Source: JAAYAY01 sp964429355
GTDB lineage: Bacteria > Planctomycetota > Planctomycetia > Pirellulales > Thermoguttaceae
Direction of reading: 5' to 3'
Length of the DNA: 22,389 nucleotides
Assembly: GCA_964429355.1 (NCBI GenBank)
Contig: CAYSCH010000128.1
Span: forward strand, 1 to 22,389
The position numbers and the translations under genes were made by a program. Shown one piece after another: positions 15,011 through 22,389 of this stretch (its first letter is position 1; each line of letters opens with the position of its first letter). The notes beneath the pieces were generated by a model, which worked only from the letters and a program-made list of their open reading frames with translations, was not told the origin of the DNA and made no database searches.

Positions 15011-16903
15011 CTACGGCATTCCGCCGCTGCCGCTACCGTAACCGCTGCTACCATAACCGCTGCTGCCGTAAGCCTCGCTGCCGTAACCGCCGCCCAACGG
15101 TTTGGGTTCAGGAAGCGGCTCGAATTCAGGAGACTGGGGAACTGTCCCCCCTACGTCAGTCAGCGCGGTCTCCAGCGCCGTACGCAGGTCGGCGATCGCC
15201 GTATCGAGAGCCTTCGCCTGAATTTGTTTGTCGTTTTCCTTCTTGTCGATCGTGCCAAAGAAATCATGGATCGGATTGGAGAAACCATCAACGTACTGCT
15301 TCTTCACCGCATCGGTCCCCGCCAGGACACTGATGCCGGTGGCCTCTTCCTTTTGTGCAAGGGTCTTGCGCCTCTTGCCCATTCCGACCAGCGCGGCGGT
15401 CAATCCTTCCTTCAGACGCCGCCGGGCACGTTCGATCTGGCGATCCTCCTTCGTCGAGGTGGCGCTGGGGGCCATCGCGCCGTAACCGTAGGCGTCACTA
15501 CCGCCCGGACCGGACATTTGCATCATCATTTCGCTGGTCGAAGGCATGCTCCCCGACACGCTTGACGGCATACTCCCCGACATGCTCCCAGCCAGGCTCC
15601 CGCCATAACCACCGTAACCACCAGGCGACGGAACCTTCTTCGACTCCAGTTCATCACGGAGACTTTGTCGTTCCTGGTCGCAGACCTCGATAGCAAGCAG
15701 GCCCAGGGCTTGAAGCATCACTTTCATATCGAGCCCTGCAGGATTCCGGTAATCGAGACTTCCCAAAGCCTCGGCCGCGCCGTAGCGCAGGAATTCTGGA
15801 CTCTCGGTCTCCGCGAGGACACTTAGGATTTCCTGGGTAACGGCCGCCGGTCTGGGCCTCCCCTGCAAGTCGGCAAACGTCTGAATTGCCAGCAGACGCA
15901 TCCAGGCGTGCCCCTCTTCACTGCGAACCCGTTCCGATTCCTTGGCTCGAACCAGGTCCACCAAAACCTTGAGGACCTCATTGGGAACTGGGGTGTTTTG
16001 CTCCATCAGTCGGCAGTGGCGACGGATTCCGATCAGTGCACCGATCCGGACCGCGTCGATCTGCTGTGGATCCCTGGCTCGATCGATCAGGATCGGCAGC
16101 GCCTTTGCCAACGGTTTCGGGGGGCGGTTTCCATTGGACTCCTCTTGGTTTAATTCACCGAGCATCAGGATCGCATTGAAACGGACCGTGGGAGCGAAAT
16201 CGAATTTCGGGTTCGCCAGCGTCTTCGGGTCCGTGTAAATCGTCATGTACCTGAAGACTTCCTCAACCAGCTTGGCGTGGCCGGGGCTGCTCCGGTTCGG
16301 ACTGTAGCACCTGTCCAACTCATTCTTCAATTCGTTCATGTAGTCGGCCACCCGGTTCTGCCGGTCCCGGAAGGTCCACCGAGCCAATGCATAGTTGCGG
16401 TAGTAGTCCTCCACCGTCTGTTCCTGGGCCGGCTGCAGAGCCTCCGCGGTGAGTATCCCCTGGATCTTCAAGCGGTTTCTCAGGTACTCCTTCTCCTTCT
16501 CGGCGTCAATCTGGGGTAACTCGGCGTAGTCTCGATCCAAACGCGGAGCCGGCGGTTTTGCCGGAGGGGCCGGTTCCGCGGGAGCCGGAGAAGCCTTCGC
16601 GGGCGATGGAGCAACTTCTGTCGGTGAGACGGGTGCGGCCGCAGAATCCGCCGGCACCCCTGCCGGTTCAGACGCCGGCGCAGGGGCAGGTGCCGGTGCA
16701 GGTACCGATGCCGGTGCCGATGCCGGCGCCGGGGCAGGGGCCGGTGCCGGTGCGTCTGAGGCGGGGGGCGTCGCGTCGGCTGGTTGTGGAGCCTGAGCCC
16801 CCGCAAGCGGACAAATCAACAGGGCGACAGCCGTTCCCAACGCGAGCGTGAGAACGTAGCAGCCCTGGCCACGGGCACGGATTTTCCACCAACGGTTGAG
16901 CAT
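15011..16903 (-). CDS. Exported protein with Pro/Ala linker, HEAT-like domain and Gly/Tyr-rich tail
   Basis: The 630-residue protein has a signal peptide (VLTLALGTAVALLICPLAGA, cleavage near Ala36), then a Pro/Ala-rich linker at 38-120. A helical HEAT-like region follows at about 200-430 (VRFNAILMLGELNQ, AVRIGALIGIRRHCR, LRYGAAEALGSLDY). After that come a Gly/Ser/Met/Tyr-rich insert (GGYGGYGGSLAGSMSGSMP), a conserved-looking helical part, and a terminal tail of GYGSSGYGSGSGG type. The frame is open to 17140, but I chose the ATG at 16903. It begins the signal peptide, has GGAG nearby, and sits about 40 bases after a good promoter located inside the longer frame. Pro/Ala linkers often span peptidoglycan or periplasm. 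The function is unknown, but it is probably linked to the downstream HEAT-repeat gene. Confidence 0.82.
   Translation of the reverse strand: MLNRWWKIRARGQGCYVLTLALGTAVALLICPLAGAQAPQPADATPPASDAPAPAPAPAPASAPASVPAPAPAPAPASEPAGVPADSAAAPVSPTEVAPSPAKASPAPAEPAPPAKPPAPRLDRDYAELPQIDAEKEKEYLRNRLKIQGILTAEALQPAQEQTVEDYYRNYALARWTFRDRQNRVADYMNELKNELDRCYSPNRSSPGHAKLVEEVFRYMTIYTDPKTLANPKFDFAPTVRFNAILMLGELNQEESNGNRPPKPLAKALPILIDRARDPQQIDAVRIGALIGIRRHCRLMEQNTPVPNEVLKVLVDLVRAKESERVRSEEGHAWMRLLAIQTFADLQGRPRPAAVTQEILSVLAETESPEFLRYGAAEALGSLDYRNPAGLDMKVMLQALGLLAIEVCDQERQSLRDELESKKVPSPGGYGGYGGSLAGSMSGSMPSSVSGSMPSTSEMMMQMSGPGGSDAYGYGAMAPSATSTKEDRQIERARRRLKEGLTAALVGMGKRRKTLAQKEEATGISVLAGTDAVKKQYVDGFSNPIHDFFGTIDKKENDKQIQAKALDTAIADLRTALETALTDVGGTVPQSPEFEPLPEPKPLGGGYGSEAYGSSGYGSSGYGSGSGGMP
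16671..16753. repeat. Degenerate Pro-Ala codon repeat (imperfect 6-bp units)
   Basis: This stretch encodes alternating Pro and Ala (residues 51-78 of the minus-strand protein) through imperfect GCCGGT/GCAGGG hexamers read on the plus strand. It is prone to slippage in multiples of 6 bp, which would change linker length without breaking the frame. Confidence 0.8.
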
Positions 16904-16950
16904 AGTAGGGGCTCCAAAGCCGAACGGCATTGTGAACTTGGACAATATAT

Positions 16951-16980
16951 ATGCTAGTCGCCGGATTTCGGGAATGTCAA
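16951..16980 (-). promoter_or_regulatory. Promoter of the HEAT-repeat gene pair
   Basis: On the minus strand, a perfect TTGACA (16980-16975) is followed after 18 bases by TAGCAT (16956-16951), with an AT-rich run immediately after. Transcription would begin near 16944, about 40 bases before the ATG at 16903. This supports the shorter start of that gene. Confidence 0.6.
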
Positions 16981-17015
16981 GTTTTATGCGCAATTCCGCC
17001 TTATTCGGCTCGCGT

Positions 17016-17045
17016 TTGACAGTCCGCCTCTCCAAGGCGTACAGT
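17016..17045 (+). promoter_or_regulatory. Promoter of the deacetylase-like gene
   Basis: A perfect TTGACA (17016-17021), an 18-base spacer and TACAGT (17040-17045) point toward the gene starting at 17139, with a predicted leader of about 87 bases. It is back to back with the minus-strand promoter; the two -35 boxes are 35 bp apart. Confidence 0.55.
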
Positions 17046-17138
17046 GATCTGGTTGGCAGCGGCCCACATTCCTCCGAAAAATCGCCGCGGAAGGGGCCCT
17101 TTCCTACGTTCTGGGCATCGTAGCGAGGCTCGTCTGGC

Positions 17139-18083
17139 ATGACGTTGTTGTACGAAGACCGCCGGTTTCTGGCCCATGAGACAGGGTCCCATCCGGAACG
17201 GGCAGCGCGAATCCGTGGTCTGGACGAGCGGTTGGCTCAGACGGGCCTGGAAAAGCAGTGCCGGCGGGTTTCCTGGACCGAACTCTCACGCCAGCGTCTT
17301 GCGCGGGTCCATTCCCTGGCCTATGCCGATGAGGTCTGGGCCATGGCCAAGTCGGGGGGGGGCGACCTGGACGCCGATACGGTCGTCAGTCCCGACTCCT
17401 ACGGCGTGGCCCTGCTCGCGGCCGGAAGCGTGTGCGACGCCACCGAACGTATCTTGCGAGGCGAAGACTCCCAGGCCCTGTGCCTCGTCCGGCCTCCCGG
17501 ACATCACGCCATGATGAATCGCGCGATGGGATTCTGTTTGTTCAACAATGTGGCCCTGGCGGCAGTCACCGCCATCGACGAATTGGATGTCGATCGCGTT
17601 CTCATCGTCGATTGGGACGTTCATCACGGCAACGGCACCCAGCACACCTTCTGGGAGGAACCCCGTGTCGGTTTCCTCTCCATCCATCGATACCCGTTCT
17701 ATCCGGGAACCGGGCATGAAGACGAAACCGGCGGCGGGCGTGGAGCTGGAACCGTGATGAACCTGCCGGCCGAGTTCGGTATCTCTCGCCAGGATTATCT
17801 TGCCGTCTTTGGCGATGCCTTGGACCGCTTCGCCTCGAAAATCAAGCCGGAACTGATCTTCATCAGCGCCGGCTTCGATGCCCATCATGCCGATCCCGTG
17901 GGCAATCTCGGCCTCGAAACCGAGGACTTCGCCACGCTGACCCGCACGGTCCTCGACGTGGCCGACGTCCATGCGTCGGGACGCGTCATCAGTGTTCTCG
18001 AGGGGGGATACAATCCGCCGATTCTGGCCGACTGTATCGAAACCCATCTGGCCGAAATGGTCAAACGGAATCACAAGCCCTAG
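17139..18083 (+). CDS. Histone-deacetylase-family zinc amidohydrolase (class II-like)
   Basis: Bacterial members of this fold remove acetyl groups from acetylpolyamines, acetyl-lysine or related small amides using one zinc ion. The 314-residue protein has all core motifs: HPERAARI near the start (18-25), RPPGHHA (His122, His123), DWDVHHGNGT (Asp160 and His162 as zinc ligands), SAGFDAHHADP (Asp247 as third ligand) and LEGGY (catalytic-type Tyr291). It should be active; the substrate cannot be told from sequence. A -35/-10 pair lies about 90 bp upstream, and GAGG lies 10 bases before the ATG. Its stop codon shares two bases with the stop codon of the convergent porin gene. Confidence 0.93.
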   Translation: MTLLYEDRRFLAHETGSHPERAARIRGLDERLAQTGLEKQCRRVSWTELSRQRLARVHSLAYADEVWAMAKSGGGDLDADTVVSPDSYGVALLAAGSVCDATERILRGEDSQALCLVRPPGHHAMMNRAMGFCLFNNVALAAVTAIDELDVDRVLIVDWDVHHGNGTQHTFWEEPRVGFLSIHRYPFYPGTGHEDETGGGRGAGTVMNLPAEFGISRQDYLAVFGDALDRFASKIKPELIFISAGFDAHHADPVGNLGLETEDFATLTRTVLDVADVHASGRVISVLEGGYNPPILADCIETHLAEMVKRNHKP

Positions 18084-19465
18084 AAGGCATACTTGCCGGC
18101 AAACTCCAGCCGGGTGGCTTCCCCGGGCCTTCGGTCGGTGAAGTCTGTCTTCCACTGGCCGATCTCCAGTCCCAGCATGAACTTCTTGGTCACGTCGTAG
18201 GTCACGTTGCCCCAATAAACCTGGTTGTAGAGTCGGCCGTTCGCGGTGGTAATGTCGGAGTCCACTGGATCGTCGATCGTGTAGCCCAGGGCGCTGTGCA
18301 GACGCGGGGTCCAGTCGTAGTACACATTGAACCATCCGCCCGTCGAGCGGATCTCTTCGTCCGTTCCACCGACGTTGACGCCCTGAATGATCCCGCCCAG
18401 GAATGTCTTCAGGTTGGTGCCCGTGAAAAACTCCCCCTGGAACCCCAGCCGGTCGGTAATCGGCACACTGACGTCGGCATTCAAAGACCAGGTTTGCCGG
18501 GCAACGTCGTCTCGAACAGGTGCCGTGAGATCGAATTCCTGTTCTCCGATGTGGCCCGACACTCCGAAGGCGATCGGCCGTTCCTTGCCGATTTTCGTGC
18601 CGACTCGCATCTCGACGATCGGCCAGCCCGCGTGGTCACCATTGCTTGGCCCGCCGTTGGTGAAGTCGTGCCCCGCGTCCGTGGCCAGGGCACCCTGAAG
18701 CTCCAGCTTCCACATGTCGGTCAGGGTGAAGTACCGTTCGTAGCGGAGTTGAGGCCGCCGGTATCCGATATCGCCTGCCCCCCAATACACGGAATACAGA
18801 ACGCACCTGGGGTAGAGCGGCGAAATCACGTCCCATGTCTGGCCAAACAGCAGGCGGAAGTCGTCGTTCTTGACTTCCCAGTAGGCATGGCGCAACAACA
18901 CTCCCGGTTTGTTCTCGGTAACGAAGTTTCCTTCGAAGTCGATCTCGACCTTGCCGCCGCTCTTGGCGCAGCAGAAGAAGGGAAGTTGGGGCCCGGTAAC
19001 GTCCAGCCCGAGCCGGGTGCCCTTGGCGTTGACGTGCGATGCAGGTTCCCCTTCCTCATCCATCGAAATCGCCCAGAGCGTGTAATCGCCCATGTAGGTG
19101 CGCGACGTCTCGTAGACGGCCTGTCCCCAGAGAATGCCGTAGGGCACGATCTTGAAATCGCCTTTCGTCCAAACGAGCTCTTTCATTTCTTTGCGGGCGT
19201 CATCCCACGTCATGTATTCCACTTCGCCTTCCGCCGCCAAGGTCGAGACGGTGCTGACTGGCGCGCCGTCCACCGGCGGCAGTGGCACCGGGCGATTCTG
19301 AACCTGTCCCAATTCCGCGCGCAGCATCTGAGTTTCCGCCTCGAGCTGCTGGAGTCTTTCCAGGAACTGATCGTTGTTCGGCGTCATTGTGGGAATTTCT
19401 GCGGCCGTGGCCTGCACGGCCAGCAACAGAAAGCCCGCCAGCGAGAGTTGCAGAGTCTTCATCAT
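18080..19465 (-). CDS. Outer-membrane porin-like beta-barrel with N-terminal coiled coil
   Basis: The 461-residue protein has a signal peptide (MMKTLQLSLAGFLLLAVQAT, cleavage near TAA) and a short coiled coil (QFLERLQQLEAETQMLRAEL), as in trimeric porins anchored to the cell wall. About 350 residues of alternating beta strands follow (RLGLDVTGPQLPFF, KVEIDFEGNF, FRLLFGQTWDVISP), ending in the C-terminal Phe typical of barrel proteins (FAGKYAF). It resembles DcaP-like porins. The substrate is unknown. Unusually it contains adjacent cysteines (FFCCAKS) plus a third (PRCVLY). A TTG at 19480 opens the frame, but I chose the ATG at 19465, 5 bases after GGAGG. An adjacent ATG at 19462 is also possible. 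Confidence 0.85.
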   Translation of the reverse strand: MMKTLQLSLAGFLLLAVQATAAEIPTMTPNNDQFLERLQQLEAETQMLRAELGQVQNRPVPLPPVDGAPVSTVSTLAAEGEVEYMTWDDARKEMKELVWTKGDFKIVPYGILWGQAVYETSRTYMGDYTLWAISMDEEGEPASHVNAKGTRLGLDVTGPQLPFFCCAKSGGKVEIDFEGNFVTENKPGVLLRHAYWEVKNDDFRLLFGQTWDVISPLYPRCVLYSVYWGAGDIGYRRPQLRYERYFTLTDMWKLELQGALATDAGHDFTNGGPSNGDHAGWPIVEMRVGTKIGKERPIAFGVSGHIGEQEFDLTAPVRDDVARQTWSLNADVSVPITDRLGFQGEFFTGTNLKTFLGGIIQGVNVGGTDEEIRSTGGWFNVYYDWTPRLHSALGYTIDDPVDSDITTANGRLYNQVYWGNVTYDVTKKFMLGLEIGQWKTDFTDRRPGEATRLEFAGKYAF

Positions 19466-19974
19466 GATTTCCTCCCCCAAATGTGATTGATTCGCGGCAG
19501 CGGCGAAGAGACACCTTCATTTCCCTGCAGCCGCCCCATCCTCAACTCAAACAACCGGTTCATCGGTTGTTGGTGCTATCGTCACTGCTACCACCAGACT
19601 TGACAGTTGGAGAAATCGAGAAACCACGGGATTTTCCCACAGAATCGCAACATTCCTGTCTCTCGCGTCACCCGTCACAGCCTGTCCCGAATATCCGGTA
19701 CAATCCAGGAAACCCGCCTCGGATGACGAGGTTCGAGCTGCCCTTCGCCGCTGCCCCGAGAGCGAACACGTGCGGCTGGGGGACGGCAGATTCGGGCAAG
19801 CCTTACCCCCGGTCGGGCCGGCTCCACCTTCTCGATCCGGAGATTCCCACACTCCCTCAGGTTCGTTACAATAGGCAGCATTGCGGCGGCAGGGCCATGG
19901 GCGACGCCCCACCATTTGGCCCCGTGTCGGACTATCGCGCTTCCCCAAACAGCAAGACTGCCTGAGGAGTTCCT
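19466..19974. other. Long divergent intergenic region between the porin gene and glgC
   Basis: These 509 bp separate two divergent genes and contain the inverted repeat at 19550-19571. I see no supportable protein or RNA gene. -10-like TACAAT boxes occur on the plus strand at about 19700 and 19870, but neither has a recognisable -35 box at the right distance, so no promoter is called. Confidence 0.6.
19550..19571. promoter_or_regulatory. Perfect 8-bp inverted repeat upstream of the porin gene
   Basis: AACAACCG (19550-19557) and CGGTTGTT (19564-19571) are exact reverse complements around GTTCAT. The repeat lies about 85-106 bp upstream of the porin ATG and 400 bp from glgC. A 22-bp palindrome of this form suits a dimeric regulator. 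It could also form a hairpin in a long porin leader. No T-run follows on either strand. Confidence 0.45.
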
Positions 19975-21261
19975 ATGCGAAACGTCGTGACGTTGGTTCT
20001 GGGTGGTGGACGTGGCACCCGGCTCTACCCGCTGACTCAGGTCCGCTCGAAACCGGCGGTTCCCGTGGGCGGGAAATACCGCCTCATCGATATCCCACTT
20101 TCCAACTGCATCAGCAGCGGACTGAACCGAATCTACGTGCTGACCCAGTTCAATTCCGTCAGCCTCCATCGCCATATTCGCGCCACCTACACCTTTGATC
20201 CCTTCTCCCAAGGGTTTGTCGAGATCCTCGCGGCCCAGCAAACACTGGATAATTCCGGATGGTACCAGGGAACGGCCGACGCAGTCCGCCAAAACCTGCG
20301 TTACCTGCAGCAGCCCGGGATCGACTACGTGCTGATCCTCTCCGGCGATCAGCTCTACCGCATGGATTTCCGCGAAATGCTCGCCACGCACATGGAGGCC
20401 AAGGCCGACGTGACCATCTCGGCCGTTCCGGTGCACAGCTCCGAGGCATCCGGCCTGGGAATCATGCGACTCGACGACACGGGACGGGTCGTCGGGTTCC
20501 TGGAAAAACCTCGGACCGAAAACGATCTGGCCCTCGTGCGAACCGATCCGGCGTGGATCGATGCCAAGGGAATCCGGTCCAACGGCCGCGATTGCCTCGC
20601 CAGCATGGGCATCTACCTGTTCAATCGCCAGACCTTGGTCGAAGTGCTCACCAAGACCGATTACCAGGATTTCGGCAAGGAGGTCTTCCCGGCCTCCATG
20701 CGGACACGGCACGTTCAAGTTCATCTCTTCGACGGCTATTGGGAAGACATCGGTACCATCAAGTCGTTTTTCGAAGCAAATCTGAGCCTCGCCGATGTGG
20801 ATCCACCCTTCGATCTGGTGTTGCCCGATCGGCCGATCTTCACCCGCGCTCGATTCCTGCCCCCCTCCCGGATCGACGGCGCCACGGTCACGCGAAGCCT
20901 GGTTGCCGACGGCTGCCAGATCCACAAGGGAGCCGTTATCGAAAACAGCGTCATCGGCCTGCGGTGTCTTATCGGACGCGATACGGTGATCCGCAACTCG
21001 ATCGTGATGGGAAACGATTTCTACGAAATGCCCCACGGTATGAATGGAAATGGATCGGAGCACAAACCACCCTTGGGAATCGGTCCGCGGACCCACATCG
21101 AGGGCGCGATCATCGACAAGAACTGCCGCATCGGTACCGGTGTGCGAATTGTCAATTCCCAGGGAATCGAAACGTCCGACGAAGATCAGTTCGGCATGGT
21201 GCGCGACGGCATCGTCTGCCTGCCCAAGGGAACGTCCGTCCCTGACGGCTGGTCGTTATAG
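19975..21261 (+). CDS. glgC: Glucose-1-phosphate adenylyltransferase (ADP-glucose pyrophosphorylase)
   Basis: GlgC makes ADP-glucose from glucose-1-phosphate and ATP, the committed step of glycogen synthesis. The 428-residue protein opens with the nucleotide-binding motif LGGGRGTRLYPLT and RSKPAVPVGGKYRLIDIPLS. It continues with GTADAVRQN and the SGDQLYRMDF site (the Asp binds metal), then VVGFLEKP and DYWEDIGT-type substrate motifs (here DGYWEDIGTIKSFFEANL). It ends in a left-handed beta-helix (IGPRTHIEGAIIDKNCRIGT) ending VPDGWSL. The length and SGDQLYRMDF wording resemble the cyanobacterial and plant type. AGGAG lies 5 bases before the ATG. The gene is monocistronic as far as visible; the 162 bp to the convergent response regulator hold nothing clear. 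Confidence 0.96.
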   Translation: MRNVVTLVLGGGRGTRLYPLTQVRSKPAVPVGGKYRLIDIPLSNCISSGLNRIYVLTQFNSVSLHRHIRATYTFDPFSQGFVEILAAQQTLDNSGWYQGTADAVRQNLRYLQQPGIDYVLILSGDQLYRMDFREMLATHMEAKADVTISAVPVHSSEASGLGIMRLDDTGRVVGFLEKPRTENDLALVRTDPAWIDAKGIRSNGRDCLASMGIYLFNRQTLVEVLTKTDYQDFGKEVFPASMRTRHVQVHLFDGYWEDIGTIKSFFEANLSLADVDPPFDLVLPDRPIFTRARFLPPSRIDGATVTRSLVADGCQIHKGAVIENSVIGLRCLIGRDTVIRNSIVMGNDFYEMPHGMNGNGSEHKPPLGIGPRTHIEGAIIDKNCRIGTGVRIVNSQGIETSDEDQFGMVRDGIVCLPKGTSVPDGWSL

Positions 21262-21423
21262 GACCGGCAACCGGGCCATGACCGCCTCAACTTGGGATTC
21301 GATTCCATCGCGTCATTTCCGTCGCAACCGCATCCGCCCTGCAGTCTCTGGGATCCTCTCCTGGCTCTTGTCGAGACCGCCAACGCCGCGGGCGTCTGAA
21401 GTCACTTTCTGAACTTCCGGCCT

Positions 21424-21867
21424 TCAGTGCGGCAGGATCACGTCTTCCAGGAGGTAGCGGCGGAGAGACTTCACCACCGACAGGAACTGCTGGAGGTCGA
21501 AGGGTTTCGTCAGGTAGCTCTCGACATGGAGATCCTCTCCCTCGAGGATCTCTTTGTGAGTGGCCGAAACGGTCATGACAACGACGGGGATGGCCTTCAG
21601 ATCGTCGTCCTTCTTGATGACGGCCAGTACGCCGCGACCGTCGAGCTTCGGTAACTGGATATCCAGCAGGATGACGTCGGGGCGGGGAGCCCGGGCATAC
21701 TTGCCGCTCTTGCGCAGGAATTCAAGGGCTTCTTCGCCGTCGCGAACCAGGCTGATCCGGCACGGAACCTCGCCTTGCCGGAGGGCTTCAAAAGTGAGTC
21801 CGGCGTCTTCGAGGTCGTCTTCGACCAGGAGCACTTCCAGAGGGCGTCCAACCGTTTCGTGAGGCAT
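21424..21867 (-). CDS. Single-domain response regulator (CheY/Rcp1-like)
   Basis: The 147-residue protein is a lone receiver domain that takes a phosphoryl group from a histidine kinase. It carries the acidic cluster EDD (16-18), the phosphoacceptor Asp69 (LLDIQLPKLDG), the Thr99 switch residue (VVVMTVSATHK) and Lys121 (YLTKPFD). The insertion between the second helix and strand (LRKSGKYARAPRPD) is typical of Rcp1-like regulators linked to phytochrome kinases. With no output domain it must signal by protein contact. No kinase gene is in the window. Its ATG lies 6 bp after the stop of the small monooxygenase-fold gene, so the two form an operon. Confidence 0.93.
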   Translation of the reverse strand: MPHETVGRPLEVLLVEDDLEDAGLTFEALRQGEVPCRISLVRDGEEALEFLRKSGKYARAPRPDVILLDIQLPKLDGRGVLAVIKKDDDLKAIPVVVMTVSATHKEILEGEDLHVESYLTKPFDLQQFLSVVKSLRRYLLEDVILPH

Positions 21868-21873
21868 GATGGG

Positions 21874-22194
21874 TCAACCTTCGGTTCGCCAACCGGCTTC
21901 CGTCTGGGGAAAGAGTGCCAGATGCGTGACCCCACGGCGAGGCTCGGCCATCCAGGGGGCAACCGCATCTCGCCACTTCGCATAGTGGGGGGTGTCCTTG
22001 TGGGCTGACATTCCGGATTGGTCGCGATAAACCTCGTAAAGAACAAACCGGTTCGGATCGTCCATCTGCTGGATAACGTCAAAACGTAGGTTTCCCGGCT
22101 CCTGGATCGTCTGACGGGCATTCTCCAGGGTCGCGGCGATGAAGTCGTCGCGGTTTTCTGCTCTCACGCAGACATGAACACATACGGCGTACAT
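21874..22194 (-). CDS. Antibiotic-biosynthesis-monooxygenase-fold protein (LsrG/YgiN-like)
   Basis: The 106-residue protein has the dimeric ferredoxin-like fold of the ABM family, whose members act as quinol or small-signal monooxygenases, isomerases or heme-related enzymes. Visible markers are the opening strand YAVCVHVCVRAENRDDF, then NLRFDVIQQMDDPNRFVLYE (the standard central motif), YRDQSGMSAHKDTPHYAKWRD with the conserved AH...HY pattern, and a C-terminal tail. AGGAG lies 8 bases before the ATG at 22194. It is the first gene of an operon with the response regulator. The exact substrate cannot be inferred; LsrG-like action on autoinducer-2 phosphate is only one option. Confidence 0.88.
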   Translation of the reverse strand: MYAVCVHVCVRAENRDDFIAATLENARQTIQEPGNLRFDVIQQMDDPNRFVLYEVYRDQSGMSAHKDTPHYAKWRDAVAPWMAEPRRGVTHLALFPQTEAGWRTEG

Positions 22195-22282
22195 GGGGCG
22201 CTCTCCTGATCTCCCTGGGTCCATTGAGAACCCACTAGTACTCCGAGGCAGGGGGGACGCACGAGGCTTCGTTCCGGTCAAC

Positions 22283-22291
22283 AATATAGCA
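22283..22291 (-). promoter_or_regulatory. Possible extended -10 promoter of the monooxygenase-regulator operon
   Basis: On the minus strand TGC TATATT reads as an extended -10 element (TGnTATAAT-like), about 90 bp before the ATG at 22194. No good -35 is present, which is tolerated for extended -10 promoters. The remaining bases to the window end show no gene I can support. Confidence 0.35.
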
Positions 22292-22389
22292 GGATCTGAA
22301 TGGAAACAAAAGCTTCAGCAACGATTACCCCGGAAATCCCCTCTCATCCAGGATCGGGGGCCTATGGCTGGTTTCGTGGTCGTCTTGGC

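Noticed and set aside
16904..17140. N-terminal extension of the Pro/Ala HEAT-repeat protein to 17140
   Set aside because: It would put 79 unrelated residues before a clear signal peptide and would contain the gene's own promoter.
22364..22389. A possible plus-strand gene start (ATG) at the right edge
   Set aside because: There are too few codons to judge and no ribosome-binding site.

Overview
The window looks like a chromosomal stretch from a Planctomycetes bacterium, probably from a Pirellulales-like group. This is an inference. It rests on high GC with strong G/C at third codon positions, few convincing Shine-Dalgarno sites, a diderm outer-membrane gene set (LptD, porin), a secreted beta-helix protein with a C-terminal jelly-roll-like region, HEAT-repeat proteins with Pro/Ala and Gly/Tyr low-complexity parts, and a cyanobacterial/plant-type GlgC. 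I see no phage, transposase, CRISPR array or obvious island. Most genes are housekeeping or envelope genes.

Layout. (1) 1-1734 (+): an unrecognised protein whose coding signal continues upstream of the only usable start, back to an in-frame TGA at 19-21. (2) 1802-4501 (-): a large exported right-handed beta-helix protein. Immediately upstream, on the opposite strand, lies a C-terminal scrap of another beta-helix gene (about 4585-4755). (3) 4802-5198 (-): thioredoxin with a strong hairpin terminator. (4) 5504-8150 (+): a translation block of rpmE (L31), prfA (RF1) and prmC (the methyltransferase that modifies RF1). (5) 11909-8171 (-): a palindrome, a near-consensus promoter, then lptD and a divergent dgkA 8 bp apart. 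(6) 12239-12312 (-): tRNA-Arg(TCT). (7) 16980-12518 (-): a promoter followed by two exported HEAT-repeat proteins of unknown role. (8) 17016-18083 (+): a divergent promoter and a class II histone-deacetylase-like amidohydrolase. Its stop codon overlaps that of the convergent porin gene (18080-19465, -). (9) 19975-21261 (+): glgC for glycogen synthesis. (10) 22194-21424 (-): a small antibiotic-biosynthesis-monooxygenase-fold protein and a single-domain response regulator, 6 bp apart.

How the genes relate. The translation block is coherent, since PrmC methylates the GGQ glutamine of RF1. The lptD-dgkA pair links outer-membrane LPS assembly with lipid phosphorylation. The two HEAT-repeat genes share one strand and one likely promoter, and both products appear to be exported, so they may work together in the envelope. 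The clearest unexplained items are the 5' end of the first gene, the HEAT-repeat pair, the two-module N-terminus of LptD, the DgkA with an altered catalytic motif, and three clean inverted repeats in promoter regions (5303-5336, 11896-11909, 19550-19571). I did not find a clearly new multi-gene system. All promoter and operator calls come from reading the sequence by eye.
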